Assembly: GCF_027596085.1 (NCBI RefSeq) | Contig: NC_072453.1 | Coordinates: 6,939,448 to 7,003,447 of the forward strand | Source of the DNA: Anoplopoma fimbria | Lineage: Eukaryota; Chordata; Actinopteri; Perciformes; Anoplopomatidae | Direction of reading: 5' to 3' | Length of the DNA: 64,000 nucleotides | Shown: in pieces, positions 50,033 through 63,676 of the stretch | How positions within the stretch are numbered: the first letter of the stretch is position 1 | Layout of the letters: each line of letters begins with the position of its first letter | The notes under the pieces: model-generated | Database searches by the model: none | What the model saw: only the letters and a program-made list of their open reading frames with translations | Told to the model about the DNA's origin: nothing | Position numbers and translations under genes: made by a program

Positions 50033-51547
50033 ACTCCAGCAGTCCCTCCAACAAACCCCTGCCAATGCCCTAGTCCAGCCCCGCCCGACACAAGCTCCAG
50101 ATCCCTTCATCTTTTTATAACTGCACCCCAGGGCCATGCAGGGGTGCTCAGGTGAGGGCTTTCATGCAGGGGGGTGGGGAGTGGGGGGGGGGAATAGGGT
50201 GAGCTGTATATTCAGAGCGAAAGGGGATGAAGGGGTACACTCGTTCGCCCAGGTAATCCATCAGCAGACAGGCCAGCTTTGGACTGCACGGGCGACTGGA
50301 AGCCGGAGAAAAGTGGACAGCTGATGTGGGGTCAGGCCCAGCCACAGCACGCCAGACGGGATAAAGAGATATAAGCCCCCCCCCCCCACCCTCCCATGCT
50401 CAGAGCTCCCCCCCGACCGTAGGCCCATGTCATCCCAAAGCTCTTTCATCTTCAAACCCAGCGGGTGCTAAAGCAAACTTTCCACTTTGGCTCTCTCTCG
50501 GGGCTGGGCATTGTGGAATTGCAGAGAGACCTGCGCTCTTCGCTCGGTGCCTCAAAGAAGGGTGGCCACACCCCTCGGCTGATTGGTGGATTCGGAGACC
50601 AGTGGCAGCTTAGAAGCATCGACAGGAGGCTGGAAGATCCATCCTGTATGATGACTGTATAAAACTCACCGGGATAAAAGACCCAGCTAAATCAAAATAG
50701 CGTTATGGTAGAGTTTGTTTTTTATCATTGACAAGCTCACGACAACATGGCTGAGCTTTAGAAATAGGATGAAAGAAAGAACTGCCTACCCAAAGTCCCT
50801 CTTGTGATTCTCTGGTGTGTGTTGAATACAGAATCTGTGCAAATATATCGCAGCTATTAATGTGTTTTTACAGTGAAATTAAGCTGTCAACAAGTCTCAC
50901 AGCCTCCAAGTCCTCAACGTCTGCAGAACACACAAATTCCACACAGCCCTCTACTGGCTCACCCCTTAATGAATATCATTTTCGATCTTTAAATGTTGGT
51001 TTGGGACAGAAGATGCAAGCTGAGACGGGGATCAAGCCGTGGAGTGGTGGGATTTCCAAGCTGTCGGGAAAACTGAGCAAATCCTATCCCCGGGCCACAG
51101 GCTCCACACAGGAATGTGGGGCGTCCACTTTAATTGTGCTTTTCTCCCCAATCCCCATCTTGCAAAATCAAATTTCCCTTTTCCCACTTGTGGATTCCCC
51201 GAAGAGCTTGGTGCAACGTCTTTAAATGCCACATATAAAAGTCACAGGGAGTAAAAAGAAGAGGCCTTCGATGGTTAGATAACTGAAAGCTTCAAAGTCA
51301 AAACGGACTATAAGAGACAGCCGGACCGTAAATCAGGGAGACACTTCAAAGCAAGCTATGGAAATAGCCGTGCAGATACAGACAAAAAGCGAAGGAAGAG
51401 AGACGGTCCAACTCAAAGAAAAAAAGAAACATGGAGCAAATCAAGACGGCACAGAGAAAACAAGCATACATGGCCATGCAAGGACAAAACAGAGCAACAA
51501 TGCCCGGTATAAACAAACTATCAAAGTAGACAAATTATGAGCAGCGG

Positions 51548-51686
<139 letters not shown>

Positions 51687-52026
51687 CTGTTGTTAGCGGC
51701 CAGCCAGGCAGGCTGACAGAAAGGCAGACAGACAAATAGAGTGAGAGATCCCCGTGTGAAAGACAAAGGAGGGTACAGTAGTGGGTAGCAGCAGCCAAGG
51801 GAGACTTCATTAGTGAGGTCAGTGCCCCAGGGTACTTAGTGTAACACTGGAGGCCTATGCAGCCGCCCCCGGCCCCCGGCCCCCCACCCCCGGCGCTATG
51901 CCGAGGTGGATATTGCATCTTTGCGATAACATCTCCCTACATAGGAGGGGGGCCCCAGCATCACAGCATAAAGACCCCTGTTTTCGGCAAGTTTGAAATA
52001 AGGCTTTGTTCCCCCCAAGGCCTCGG

Positions 52027-52100
52027 CACCCCCCACCCCCACCACCCCCCACCACCACCATCACCACCACCACCTCCTCCTCCTCCTCCTACTCTTTCCT
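52027..52100. repeat. CCA/CCT-rich pyrimidine tract
   Basis: C-rich sequence with CCA then TCC triplets. The opposite strand is G-rich with several G-runs. Confidence 0.9.
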
Positions 52101-52155
52101 CTTGGGTGGGCCAGAGACTTTTCCAAAAACTGAGCAACTTGTGTCTGGGGATAGA

Positions 52156-52181
52156 CCCCCCCCCCCCCCCCCCCCCCCCCC
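52156..52181. repeat. Poly(C)26 homopolymer
   Basis: 26 consecutive C; long G/C homopolymers of this size are uncommon. Assembly length may be unreliable here. Confidence 0.95.
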
Positions 52182-52465
52182 TTCTGCGCATATACACACA
52201 CACACGCAAAAAAACACACTCACACAAGCACGTATACAGGCACGTGCACACTGACGCACACACGCATGCATTGACACACACATATCTCCCATCGCCCCTC
52301 AAGCCCTGATCCCGATGGTGGCGTCCCCTGGCTTTTGGCACGTCTGCGTGGAGCATGGTTGGTAAGAGAGGTGGAGATCCAGGGCTGCTGGGGGACGAAC
52401 AGTTCCAGGAGGGGCCCTTTTGGTGGGCTCATCTCACCCAAGGGAGAGTGGAGGGGCCCACAGAG

Positions 52466-52565
<100 letters not shown>

Positions 52566-53165
52566 AAGGCCTGAGGGGGCCTAGTCCTGGTCAAAGGTGC
52601 CTGGCTGCCTGGGCACTCCAGGGAGCTCCAGAGACAGGCAGCCTTTACATGGAGCCTCCGTCGGCACAGACGCTCCACAGTCAGTTACATACGGTTTACT
52701 GTAAAACAGCCCTCACCGCTCATCAATAGCCACACTCACACTCAAACACACAGACAATAATAGTAACATTCATGAATCAACACATACATTTCTTTATAAC
52801 AACAAACAAGCTTCATATCAACTAACAAAGCAGCAACAACATAACTGTCGCTGTGAAGGTAAAGAGAAGAAAAAAAGCCGTATGCTAATTTCCTTGTCCA
52901 TTCCTGACATGTGAGGGGTTTGTCAAGGTCTTACAGTAGGATGGACAGTATAAATATCCCTGTTGTGATGCTGGGATGCGTTGCCAGGTAGGAAAGACAC
53001 GCATGCCCCCATTTATACCCCACATCAGCTGGTTGGATTTATAGGACCCTTAAAACGGATCAATCATTTTCCACTCCCAGGTCTCTACACCTCTCATCCC
53101 CTCTCTCCACACTTTCCCTTTTGATTCTACACTTAGAGTGTATATGCAGAGGGGGGTGGGGGGGT

Positions 53166-53168
<3 letters not shown>

Positions 53169-53247
<79 letters not shown>
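53169..53247. repeat. (GT)39 microsatellite
   Basis: 79 bp array, first of a same-orientation pair with an 89-bp spacer. Confidence 0.98.
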
Positions 53248-53248
<1 letters not shown>

Positions 53249-53333
53249 ACATTGTCTATGAGTGCACCTGTGTTGTACCAGACTGTGTCTACCTTTAATG
53301 TGTCTTTGTCTGTGCACATACATGTAGAGTAGA

Positions 53334-53336
<3 letters not shown>

Positions 53337-53416
<80 letters not shown>
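53337..53416. repeat. (TG)40 microsatellite
   Basis: 80 bp array, second of the pair. Confidence 0.98.
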
Positions 53417-53419
<3 letters not shown>

Positions 53420-54997
53420 ACGGCTGCGTGTGCTTAGCGGCTCAGTGGACTACCAGCACTGGGTGCTTTTCATGTTCATTATCACTTGTTTTATAGTGGA
53501 ATATTTAAGTCTGGAGGCCTTGGCACGGCTGCGGCTATAGTTAGAGAACAAAGGGGAGCGCTGGGGGTGTCGGGAGGGTGTGGCATGCCGGAGCGCCGCG
53601 CAGAGCTTTTCAGTAAGTGTTGCGCCCCACACTTCATGGAAAGCCAGGGGGCCAGCCGTACAGGCAGACGGGGCTAAATTCAACTCATTCCTGTATTAAT
53701 GGGAGCTTATGTGCCATTCCGACTCACTGAAGAGGGCATTAGCCAGAGCCAGACAGCCAGGATACACCTCAAAATATCTCCTCGCTCTGGCCTTCTCTGT
53801 CTCTCTTGCATTATGTATTTTTTTTCTTCTTACATGTTTGGCTGTACGACTAGAAAGGCTTAAGTTGTGTTTGTGTGGGGAGGCTATCGGATAGATTGTT
53901 GTGTCTAAAACACAGCAATTTCTTTCCAATTTATTCAAAGCCTTATATAAACCAAATAAGGAATGTGTCCGCCCGGTATGTAAGTGGTTTGGGGTAAATA
54001 TCAATATTAATAAATACATTATATTCCACACTACACCAGAAGGAGAGTTTGATTTCTCAAGAGGTGGATCTATAACGCTACAAGCTTTTCTCACCTGCTG
54101 GACAGCTCGATGATATCCTCAGTAAGCTCTGTTTTGCTCTTCTGCTTTTGACATGAAACAAACATTAGTTCCATCTGGCAAAGAGTGTGCTGAGCTTTCT
54201 GGGATTCTGAAGGAATCCACTTTTCTTTTTTTTTCAAACTGCAAAATTGACATTCTGCTGGCATTGAGGTGTGGTCAACTGGCCTCACACCAAAGACCAC
54301 TGTGCATGGAGTGACCCTGGACTGGGTGAGAGTCCAAAGTGAATTTACAACAACATAAACAGCAACAACTTAAACTTAGAGGAAAAAACTTAGAGGGAAA
54401 AAAAAAATACTGGCCCGTCTTGTCACTGCCATTTCCACTGACGGATTTACAAACTGAGAGGATTCATTTTTACAGTTGAGCTGAAATTATTCTTCCAACA
54501 GATGTAACCTGTGGCGCCTAGTAGGTAGGGGGTGGCTAGTAGGGGTCACATATAAGAAAGGTGTACATTTTTTGACACAACAGGAAGTAGAAAGCAGGAC
54601 TGAGCACATCAACACAAAGTTGCAGACTAGGAAGATTAGCATAATAATGGTCAAATTTAAAACAACAAGAAGCTATAATGGCAGCAGGGGAATAGTATTT
54701 ATAGTATAGCACATGAAAAGCATCATTTTCAGTGGTGATAATTCATTTTAAAGTGATAATGACAATATATAGTAAAGCAATATATACAACAAAATCACAA
54801 CTTTTTGTTATTGGGAGGAAATTGCACTCTCCCGATGTACTGCTGTATTATTGTTCAACACAGTCTCCTACTTTCCACCACTTTGTGAGCTGTCAAGAAC
54901 CGTTCTGAAGTGTATTGTTCTGCTTTGAATTGTTCCGATTTAATCTGGTTTGTTTTGTTGGCTGCCCTCCCGCTCAGGAACGGCGTCTCCTCATGTG

Positions 54998-55215
54998 TTA
55001 AAAGAGATACGAGTACGCAAACGGAACCACATTCATTGTATGAAGGGGAATTTTGTGAACGGAACGAGCCGAGCAGTTATTAGCTGGCAGGGATAATTGG
55101 ACTCTATGTAGGTGGCATGACCCAGCTGTCTGCAGCAGGAAGGCCCAGAGCTGAGCGCGACCTCGACCGCTGACCTTACAAATGCAATACAGTGACCTTT
55201 GACCCCCACCTCCCC
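54998..55215. promoter_or_regulatory. candidate conserved non-coding element with DR1 site
   Basis: Complex non-repetitive sequence ending in TGACCTTTGACCC (55193-55205), a perfect direct repeat of the nuclear-receptor half-site with 1-bp spacing. It also contains a GGATAATTGGA word and CAGCTG E-boxes. Conservation is inferred from appearance only. Confidence 0.3.
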
Positions 55216-56050
55216 ACATTAAAGAGACAGCGTTGTCTTTCTGCAGTCAGCCGGCAAATTAGAGCACAAGGGGCCAAAGAATCTTCACCTATTCTTTTTG
55301 TTCAGATTGGTGTTGCATCCTCTTGTATTGTCATTAAACTGCTACAAGAAACATCGGGGGGGGGGTCTGCTTTTGACTTGTGGCAGGGAGATGCAAGGTG
55401 AATTTTAACCGCCTCTCTCTCCTCCCTCACAATTATTACAAAGACCCAATCCTTTATTGAGGGAGTTCTCATACAATTTTGGTCCTGGGTACAGTAAAAT
55501 AGCCAGCGTAACCAGAACATTTTTCAGTTCAAGGTATGAAAAATTCATGGTGATCATTTTCATTAAGCATATTTGCTGAACAGCATTCCACTGTTCAGTC
55601 TGACTGTTCAACAAGTGTCCATGAATGAGATCTATAACAAAAGTGAACGGTAACAAGGACTACTACTTCAGTTACTACAGACTTTGGGGTACGATCATGA
55701 ATCTCTACCACACACATCACAAAAAAAACAGGCAAACTCTTCAGACTTTTGCGTTTCCTGATGTGTCCTTTGTCGGGTGATGTAGCACCACTGCTAGCTT
55801 TACCATAAGCTTAATAAGACCAATGTTATATTTAATATAAATGTAATATTTAGACATGAGTTGGGACACTCTTTGTCTTGGGGCGGTGATGGATGGCGCC
55901 ACTATATTCAATCTTTACAACCAGATTTAGGATAACAGTATTTTTGTGATGGGACAAAAAACTAACCATGACAGTTACTTGGTGACCAAACTGAGGGTCA
56001 GGTCATCAAAAAGTGTGACTCCACTTGCAATTCATGTATACACAGAGGGC

Positions 56051-56150
<100 letters not shown>

Positions 56151-56642
56151 GGATAATCTTACAAAGTGCATGAGCACCTTGAATCTATGATACAATCTTT
56201 TAAGAGAATCCCCCCAATGTCCCTGTTGTCTCCCTCTGTGGATCAGTCACCAAAGAGAGCGGGTGGGCCTCTCTTGGGGACATTAGAGGACAGATATCTG
56301 TCAAGAAGGACGCTGTGCTCCCCGAGGCTGCCACTGAGCGACAAGTGTGTCCCCTTTGCCTGCTCTCCTCTATCACAATACTGCTGTTGAGTGACTGGAA
56401 AGCCCTAATGGATGCAGGTATCTGCTGTTAGTCTGATCTTCTATAAAAGCCCTTGGCAAAAAGAATATAAAAAAAGATAAGGGGGGAAAAGTCAAGGGGA
56501 GGGAGAGAATGTGCGTGGGTTTAAATGTGTTTATATGTAGGAACTCCTTTGATGGGGAAGTGCGTCTGATTTGGTAGCTCACGCATTGGTGTGAAGAAAA
56601 TATAATGAGGAAGAGAAAGTGTGCACACGCATAAGTAAGTAC

Positions 56643-56644
<2 letters not shown>

Positions 56645-56706
<62 letters not shown>
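56645..56706. repeat. (GT)31 microsatellite
   Basis: 62 bp GT array; complementary in sense to the AC array about 495 bp to its left. Confidence 0.98.
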
Positions 56707-56707
<1 letters not shown>

Positions 56708-56869
56708 GCTAAGTGAGTGTCCAGCATACACGTATAGTGTGTGTGTTGGGTCATTAGTGGAGCTTTAAAGGCTTGGCGTCCATGCTGAAATCTGCAATAA
56801 AGCAGAGGAATTCAACAACTCACAAAGTCATCAGGGGGAAAAGAGTTGGCCAGCCAATCAATCATCTAG

Positions 56870-56960
56870 ATTAGAGTTTCTCAACCTTTTCAGCACGCAA
56901 CCCCCCAAAAAAAAAGTTTGTTTCAGGCAATAACACACAGAGTGGTGAACTTTAACACCA
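56870..56960 (+). mobile_element. possible hAT-type repeat end
   Basis: AGAGTTTCTCAACCTTTTCA followed by GCACGCAACCCCCC resembles the common hAT-derived repeat end. No transposase or second terminus was recognised in the following 400 bp. Confidence 0.35.
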
Positions 56961-58280
56961 AAGGATGGATTGTATTTCCTTTCACAGGATATTTTAACTT
57001 ATTATTTATTGGATGATACTGGATAATAAAACAACATAACATTGAAGAAGCATCTCTGATCATATTTATGATTGTCTTTTCTACAACGACACAAATTGAC
57101 ATAATTGTGAAGTTGTTCTCCTCAATCTTCTCTGTATTTCTCTGCTCACAGACGCCACCATGAAGGTTATTCTCTGGAACGAAATAAACTTTTGAACAGT
57201 TGAGCAAAAATATTCCTGTTGTATTTTGTCAAAGGCTACTCTCGAAGGAGACGTGAAGGGCTTAGACTTAAACGGAAAGTTTTCTATTGCGAGCATTGCT
57301 TGTGAGACTACAAAATGTGCAAACTGTAGAGAAAGCACAATGCTTCCCCTCACTGGAAGTTTGACAACACCTCAAAATAGTTTTATAGTGTCATAGTCTC
57401 TGAGTCTCACTTGGACCACCCTGATTCATCCCACCCCATTTTTCATTTCACAGCCTAAATCCCTCTTTCCTCTTTACTTCATCCTCTCCATATCCTCTCT
57501 CATCCCCGGCGCTCTTCTCTTTCTTGCCCGGCATTTCTATCCGAACCTCTCCTTGCAGTTCTTTCATCACCTCCTCCTCTCCCTGTTGTAGTTTTCTTGT
57601 TTACTCCACTCATCCATCTGGCCTCCTGACCTGCATGTTGTCTGCAGCCTGAATGAGCTATTGCCCAGCAACCCTTCCGTAAAGAGTATTTTCCGTAAAA
57701 TAAAACAAACAAAGAGAAAGAAAGGAAATTCCAGTCGGTTGAAGGTGACTGATGTTTAATACGGAAAAAGTTAAATGATGGTGCAAAAGTTGAGAAATTG
57801 TTATTGTTTGAAATGTGCTCAGCAGTCCAGTCCTCTTAAGGTGTTGCTCTTAGCGTAGTCAATGCCTACTGAGGATTCTTTTTAGGTGAGCTTTAGCTGG
57901 ATAGCCCTCATTTAAAAATAGTTGTCTCCACTTTACTATATCTCCATCCAACCCTCCATCCACAGAAGGTGAGAGTGTCCAAGAAGGGATGTGAGAGATT
58001 AGAGAGATTAGAGATTAGAAATAGGAAATGAAGAGAGACAGAAAGGTGTCTAAGAAATGAGAAAAGGGAAAAAGTGAAGGTGAAGAGACAACAAAGAACC
58101 GACAGAGAAATGGGGGAGAGAAGTTGAGGGACAAAGGAGAACTGACAGATTGCAGACAGAGGCTGACTGGATGGCGTGGCCTATTGTTTCAAGCTAATTT
58201 CATGGGATCAAACCAAAGCACGTCCCAGACACAGAGGGAGCTACAGCAATCTGTTGGGAAATCTCCCCTCTAATTGGCCC

Positions 58281-58284
<4 letters not shown>

Positions 58285-58312
<28 letters not shown>
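58285..58312. repeat. Poly(A) tract of about 28
   Basis: A homopolymer with no recognisable retroposon body upstream; it may mark an old retroposed sequence. Confidence 0.9.
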
Positions 58313-58314
<2 letters not shown>

Positions 58315-58642
58315 AAAAGAGGCCACCGCCAGTGCACTGCGACTGGCTCTTGATTGCTTTTACCTCCCCGACATAACCGGCTATACAAGCAGCTAGGCCT
58401 GCCAATCAATCAGCGCAGTGACGGCTTTGCTGCGGCTAACACCAAGGTGCACAGGGTTAACAGCGAGTGATTATTTTATGGTGCTGGAACAATGTGTGTC
58501 AGTCTAATTTTGATTTAAAAGCAATAAGCAGGGCTTTCACTATCAATCAGTCAGTCTGGAGAACGAAAACACCCAGTTTTGGGAGGAAAGGAGTGAAAAC
58601 TTGACAGGGATTGACTGTGTGTGTCGGTATGTGCGTGTGTCG

Positions 58643-58645
<3 letters not shown>

Positions 58646-58723
<78 letters not shown>
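58646..58723. repeat. (TG)39 microsatellite
   Basis: 78 bp array preceded by CGGTATGTG units; faces a CA array 193 bp to its right. Confidence 0.98.
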
Positions 58724-58725
<2 letters not shown>

Positions 58726-58908
58726 CGGGACAATAAGGGAGAGAGAGAATGTTTTCTAATGAAAGAGTGCAGCAGCTGAAGGAGGAGAGAACAGACAACT
58801 CCATGCAATTTGTTTGCAAGCATCCTCCCTCTTTGTTCAACCCCCACCTGCCCATCTATACATCAGTGGCTGTCACCGGAGTGCACTCCACCTCTCCACA
58901 CCTTCACC

Positions 58909-58916
<8 letters not shown>

Positions 58917-58980
<64 letters not shown>
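58917..58980. repeat. (CA)32 microsatellite
   Basis: 64 bp array following CCCACCCAC units; inverted partner of the TG array at 58646. Confidence 0.98.
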
Positions 58981-58984
<4 letters not shown>

Positions 58985-60166
58985 TCCACATACTCAGTAT
59001 CCCATGAGATGAGGTCATGGCTGGAGTATCTCTACTATGGCGACGCCGAAGAACAATGCAGCTTACACAATGATTATAGAGATCAGTGTGTTTACATGTG
59101 GAGGTTTATGTACCTGTTCGTTCTGTTTTTCTTTGTTTGTGTGCAAAAAAAAAAAAAAAACACACACTCACAAACAACAATCCTGCATCACCTCATTCTG
59201 CCAAACAGAGCAATTCTGTCAAAAAATGGTGAAAAACAGGGAAAACAGTGAAGATCCACCCGCTCACAGGGGACGTGTCGGTAGCTAAAATGAAAAGCGC
59301 CGACATAATCGTCCCGCGCAGAGCAACCCGCTCGGGCCCGATAGCGGCGACGGTCCTGTTCTGGGGTGACTCATTGTTTCCGTGGCCCCTCATGTGTGTC
59401 GCATTAGGAAGGAGACGACAGACAAAACAGAGCTCTCCCCCTCGTCTCCTCCTTCACAGCTCCTCTGTCCTAGTCTCCTCATCTCCCCTCATCCTCTGTC
59501 CCCTGCTGTCAGTTTGCTTTTACTCTCGGGGTTCGCATCATCTCCACTTACGCCTCACTCTTATTGATGTTCCCCACTTTCTTTATATGATCAATCTGCT
59601 CTTTTCTCTTACCCTCGCCTCTCTGCTTCCCTACTTGGACCTCTCCTAACTGTCTGTACGGGGAATTAATGAGAAAATGTGGAAAATCTTTTTTATCTCG
59701 TCAACTTCAGATGTGTTAAATGCATCACTCTCCTCACTCACATACTCAATTTCATATCTACTATCTTACAAATGTCCTTGCATCATTTGCTCTGTGTATT
59801 GTTACTATTTTGGCAGCAACCTTTACCTTTACCTTTGTCTTGTTAATAACAGGGCTTCTGTCGCCCCCGTTATCAGATCAGTTAAACTTTCTGAATAGGA
59901 AACACATTCTGTTTTCACCTCTCACTTTATCTCTTTTGGTCTATGCCAACACATTAAGCAGTGTTTAAAAAACTGGAACCAAAGGTATTCCGGCTGGCAA
60001 GTGATCAAAAGCCTGCCCTTGTCCTGTCAACACAAACACTGTGAAAATACAAGATGAGAAAATGAAGAAAGGAGCGAGGAAGAGGTCAAGTGGATGGTGG
60101 GGTAGGGAAAAGTCCTGCCTGATTTGGACAGCCAATAACAAGAAGCTTTCCAACAAGTCTGCCTCA

Positions 60167-60171
<5 letters not shown>

Positions 60172-60233
<62 letters not shown>

Positions 60234-60252
60234 AGTGTGTGTGTGTGTGTGT
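60172..60252. repeat. (TG)n microsatellite with one CA interruption
   Basis: 61 bp of TG, a GTCAG interruption at about 60231-60235, then 17 bp more. Confidence 0.98.
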
Positions 60253-60616
60253 AATGATGCGTGTGTCCCTGGTGACAGGCACTCTTAGTGACTTACAGTA
60301 TGTGTATGTGTGTGTTATGAGAGTGTACGGGAGATGGGAGGAGAAGGAGGGGGCTAAGTCCTTCTAAATATGCATCTTAATGGCCGCTCTGTTCCCACCA
60401 TTCACACCGAGTGATTGAGAGAGCGAGGGGGCGAGGGAGGCAGGGGACGAGGAGAAGTGGTGCTGCGTGTTTTCAAGTGGGCAGCCGAGACAGGGACGCA
60501 GACGGAGAGACAGCGGGCTGAAAAGACAGAATGGCGCAAAGCAAACGTCAACAAGAGAAAGGCTATGTAAGGAGCCGCCATACCTGACTCCTTCAACCGT
60601 GGCCCCATTCCACAGT

Positions 60617-60617
<1 letters not shown>

Positions 60618-60676
<59 letters not shown>
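60618..60676. repeat. (CA)29 microsatellite
   Basis: 59 bp array, complementary in sense to the TG array 365 bp to its left. Confidence 0.98.
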
Positions 60677-60678
<2 letters not shown>

Positions 60679-61675
60679 CCTCAGCCGCAGTAGTATTGAG
60701 GAGCAGAGGGGAGAACTAGCCTCCTCAGGCAGTAGCTGTTTGTCGCTAAATGAAGGCCGGCATTCTTTGGTTTCCCAGGGAGCTGGGTGCCTGCCAGTCC
60801 CCCTGGCCACTGAGTGCCATTTTATAAAGAACAAAATGGAGCCCCTATGAAAGGAGCCCAGCACTGAGCCTGCACAGGTCTCACTGAGCCCAGCTTCGGC
60901 ATAAACAAACACCACCTTAAAGAGACAGGCTGGCAGAAAATGAGGGACGGCAGGGGCCCCGCAAGAGCCCTCTAAGAGATACAGACTGCTTTGGGATTGG
61001 CAGTGAATGCTACTGATGAGAGAGAGACACCGTACAGAGGTATGCTGAGGGCTGAGCTGGAGAATTCAATAACAAGATCGTTCTCCCATTAAAAAAATAA
61101 ATAATATCATTTTGTTTCACAACCAGTAGATTACCAGTGGTTGGAAATGGTAAGATGCTTTCGATGAGATAATAAGAAAGATGTTTTCTTTAGTAAAAAC
61201 AAGTGCCAGTTAATAATGAAAGTCTACTTTAAAATGGCCAAAGCTAAGCTATGTTCTATAACTCACACTGAAAGGAGAGACAGTGGAGGGAAACACCAAC
61301 CGTTATGGACATGCAAGCACATACGCACACATATATGCAAACTTGAACAATGAAACAGTGCACTGACTTGAGTCTTGAGTGAGTGTGAAGCCACATTATT
61401 AGACAGGTGGAGCAGTGGATGGGTGGTAGATCCAATGATGGATGAATGGATGGAGGGATGACAGAGACACTGTTCCTTCTCCTCCGCTCCCATCCCTTTT
61501 CATGATACACAGCATGTTTCACTGGTTGTGCGGACTACGACTCCCATCTCTTCAGAGGACATATTTATTAGAGATTAGTGTAAACATACCGTAAATGTGA
61601 CGGGCCAAATGTCCAATTCACTGTGTAACCATGCGGGGTCAGTAACACGGAGTATCTGCTGAAGATCACTGTCAA

Positions 61676-61686
<11 letters not shown>

Positions 61687-61742
<56 letters not shown>
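61687..61742. repeat. (GA)28 microsatellite
   Basis: 56 bp perfect GA array, the only long GA array in a window dominated by CA. It is preceded by TGTGTGTG. Confidence 0.98.
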
Positions 61743-61745
<3 letters not shown>

Positions 61746-62370
61746 CTCTGGTTTGTGTATACAAATACACCAGAGACAGTGTTTTTTCAACAGTATGTGT
61801 GGATATATGTCAGATTTTTTTGTGTGTATTTGCATGTGTTTGTGCTGATTCTGCTCATAATGTATACCATGAAAATAAATAAAAAATAACGTCTTACATA
61901 AATTACAGTAGTGATGAATAACAATTTGTGTCGCTGTTCGATAAATATTATATAAATTATGAATTCATATATAGAGACATAGTTCAAGGCAATCTTTCAA
62001 TGAACTGATCCTTTGATAACTGTGTATGGAATTGATGAATTTTGTATAAATGTTATAAGCTTTACAAATGATACAATCATCTATTTATTGATATTAGGAC
62101 TGTAAAATAAGAATGCTAAGATGACTTCAATTTATTGAGTAAGTATTTAAGAATTAAAAGTAACAAAATAGTGTGATGTAAGAGTCATAAAAAACTGAAT
62201 TCTTTCAGAAATATTTAGTTTTAACCACATGCCACAGCAGTTTAAGTTATTTGTATTTTCCTTACATTTTTTTATTACTACACATGAGTGACAATTATCT
62301 ACAAACATGTAATGATTTCCAAGAAAACAAGTGTTCCCAAGGGGCTGCATATCAGTACTCTCCTTCTCAA

Positions 62371-62408
<38 letters not shown>
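62371..62408. repeat. (CA)n microsatellite, about 18 units
   Basis: Perfect CA run of about 37 bp. Confidence 0.97.
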
Positions 62409-62409
<1 letters not shown>

Positions 62410-62594
62410 GTATGATGGGACCAGAGCCAACATCTGTCTTTGATATTATTTAACTAACCGCTTATTGTGGGAGCCCACCAGCACCACGGATGGCGTCTAG
62501 CGCTGTGTGTGTGTTAGTCTACGAGCGCGCTTCGGCGTCCATTCAGACACTTTGGCAAGCCGCCGTTGTGTTGTTACATCCTTCAGGGGTTGAG

Positions 62595-62595
<1 letters not shown>

Positions 62596-62640
<45 letters not shown>
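62596..62640. repeat. (TG)22 microsatellite
   Basis: 45 bp GT array followed by GCGTTCGTTCGTTC units; complementary to the CA run about 190 bp to its left. Confidence 0.97.
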
Positions 62641-62647
<7 letters not shown>

Positions 62648-62971
62648 CGTTCGTTCGTTCAGTATGTGCGTCTGCATTTCTGAGAATGTGACTGCATACC
62701 AGAGCGCAATGTGTGTTTCCACAGACATGTGAGAACAGTGTGAGTGTGTGCGGTGGCTATCCCCCCTCCATAGTGAAAGCCACAACCTCAAACCACATCA
62801 GAGAGTGTGTGGGAGACAGAATGACAAGGCCAGGAACCAGCCAGCGTCTGCCTGCAGCCACACACAGGCACGGACACACGCTCACACACACTCATACTTC
62901 CATACACATTTATCACACTTACTCATCTACTTATTGACACATGCTGTCTCTTAAGCTCTCTCCTTGTCCCT

Positions 62972-62990
62972 CTCTCTCTCTCTCTCTCTC
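62972..62990. repeat. Short (TC)n run
   Basis: About 19 bp CT repeat followed by (AC) and (GC) dinucleotides to 63022. Confidence 0.9.
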
Positions 62991-63536
62991 CCTAAAACAC
63001 ACACACACACGCGCGCACACACATGTTTAACACCAACCGTCACTACACCACAGGTCCTATCCAGTGGTCAGCGTTTAGGCCAAGGATGCAGTCTGCTGCA
63101 GAGCGAGATGTTTGTGTTTGCATACTTTCTCACAGGCAGACATTGACTGAGCGGAGGGCAAAATAGGCTTTCTACTGTGGATTTGTTTTAGCATCTTGAC
63201 GTGGTGCAACTGTCACTCATTGGCGCGTGGGATGAATGAAAATGAAAATATTTGAATTATTTATTTATGTTCACCTCACTGGGTACAGAAATATAGGGCA
63301 CACAAGCAATAACTGGGCTAACAAAAGCTCTGAAAACAAGATAATTACAGACGCGTGCGCGTGTATTCAATAGCAAGCGCAACTACACGTATTTGTCATG
63401 TGCATCATTTTAGCATGCATTCAATGTTAATCCATACGAAGCCGTTATATGCACACACTCATATTCATGAACGAACTGACAAACTCATGTTAGCAGCAGA
63501 GACGCAGTAGGAGGAGGATGTTGCATGCTTTTTTTG

Positions 63537-63538
<2 letters not shown>

Positions 63539-63575
<37 letters not shown>
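63539..63575. repeat. (AC)18 microsatellite
   Basis: 37 bp AC array; a second, interrupted AC/GC array lies at 63631-63676. Confidence 0.97.
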
Positions 63576-63576
<1 letters not shown>

Positions 63577-63630
63577 GCATGCTGCTACTGCCAACGAAAG
63601 ACCATTCATGCAATTTCTCACGCTGACACA

Positions 63631-63676
63631 AGCGCGCACACACACGCGCGCACGCACACACACACACACACACACG
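63631..63676. repeat. Interrupted (GC)(AC) dinucleotide array
   Basis: Alternating purine-pyrimidine sequence with GCGCGC inserts between AC runs, a composition favourable to Z-DNA. Confidence 0.9.

Noticed and set aside
51857..52356. Proline- and glycine-rich frames of 131-150 codons
   Set aside because: They are produced by CCA/CCT triplets and the C26 homopolymer.
58285..58312. Poly(A) tract as evidence of a retrogene or SINE
   Set aside because: No coding remnant, tRNA-like head or target duplication could be seen upstream.
60364..60915. A 183-codon minus-strand frame
   Set aside because: Its centre is the (CA)29 array; the ends show no domain and no supported splice sites.
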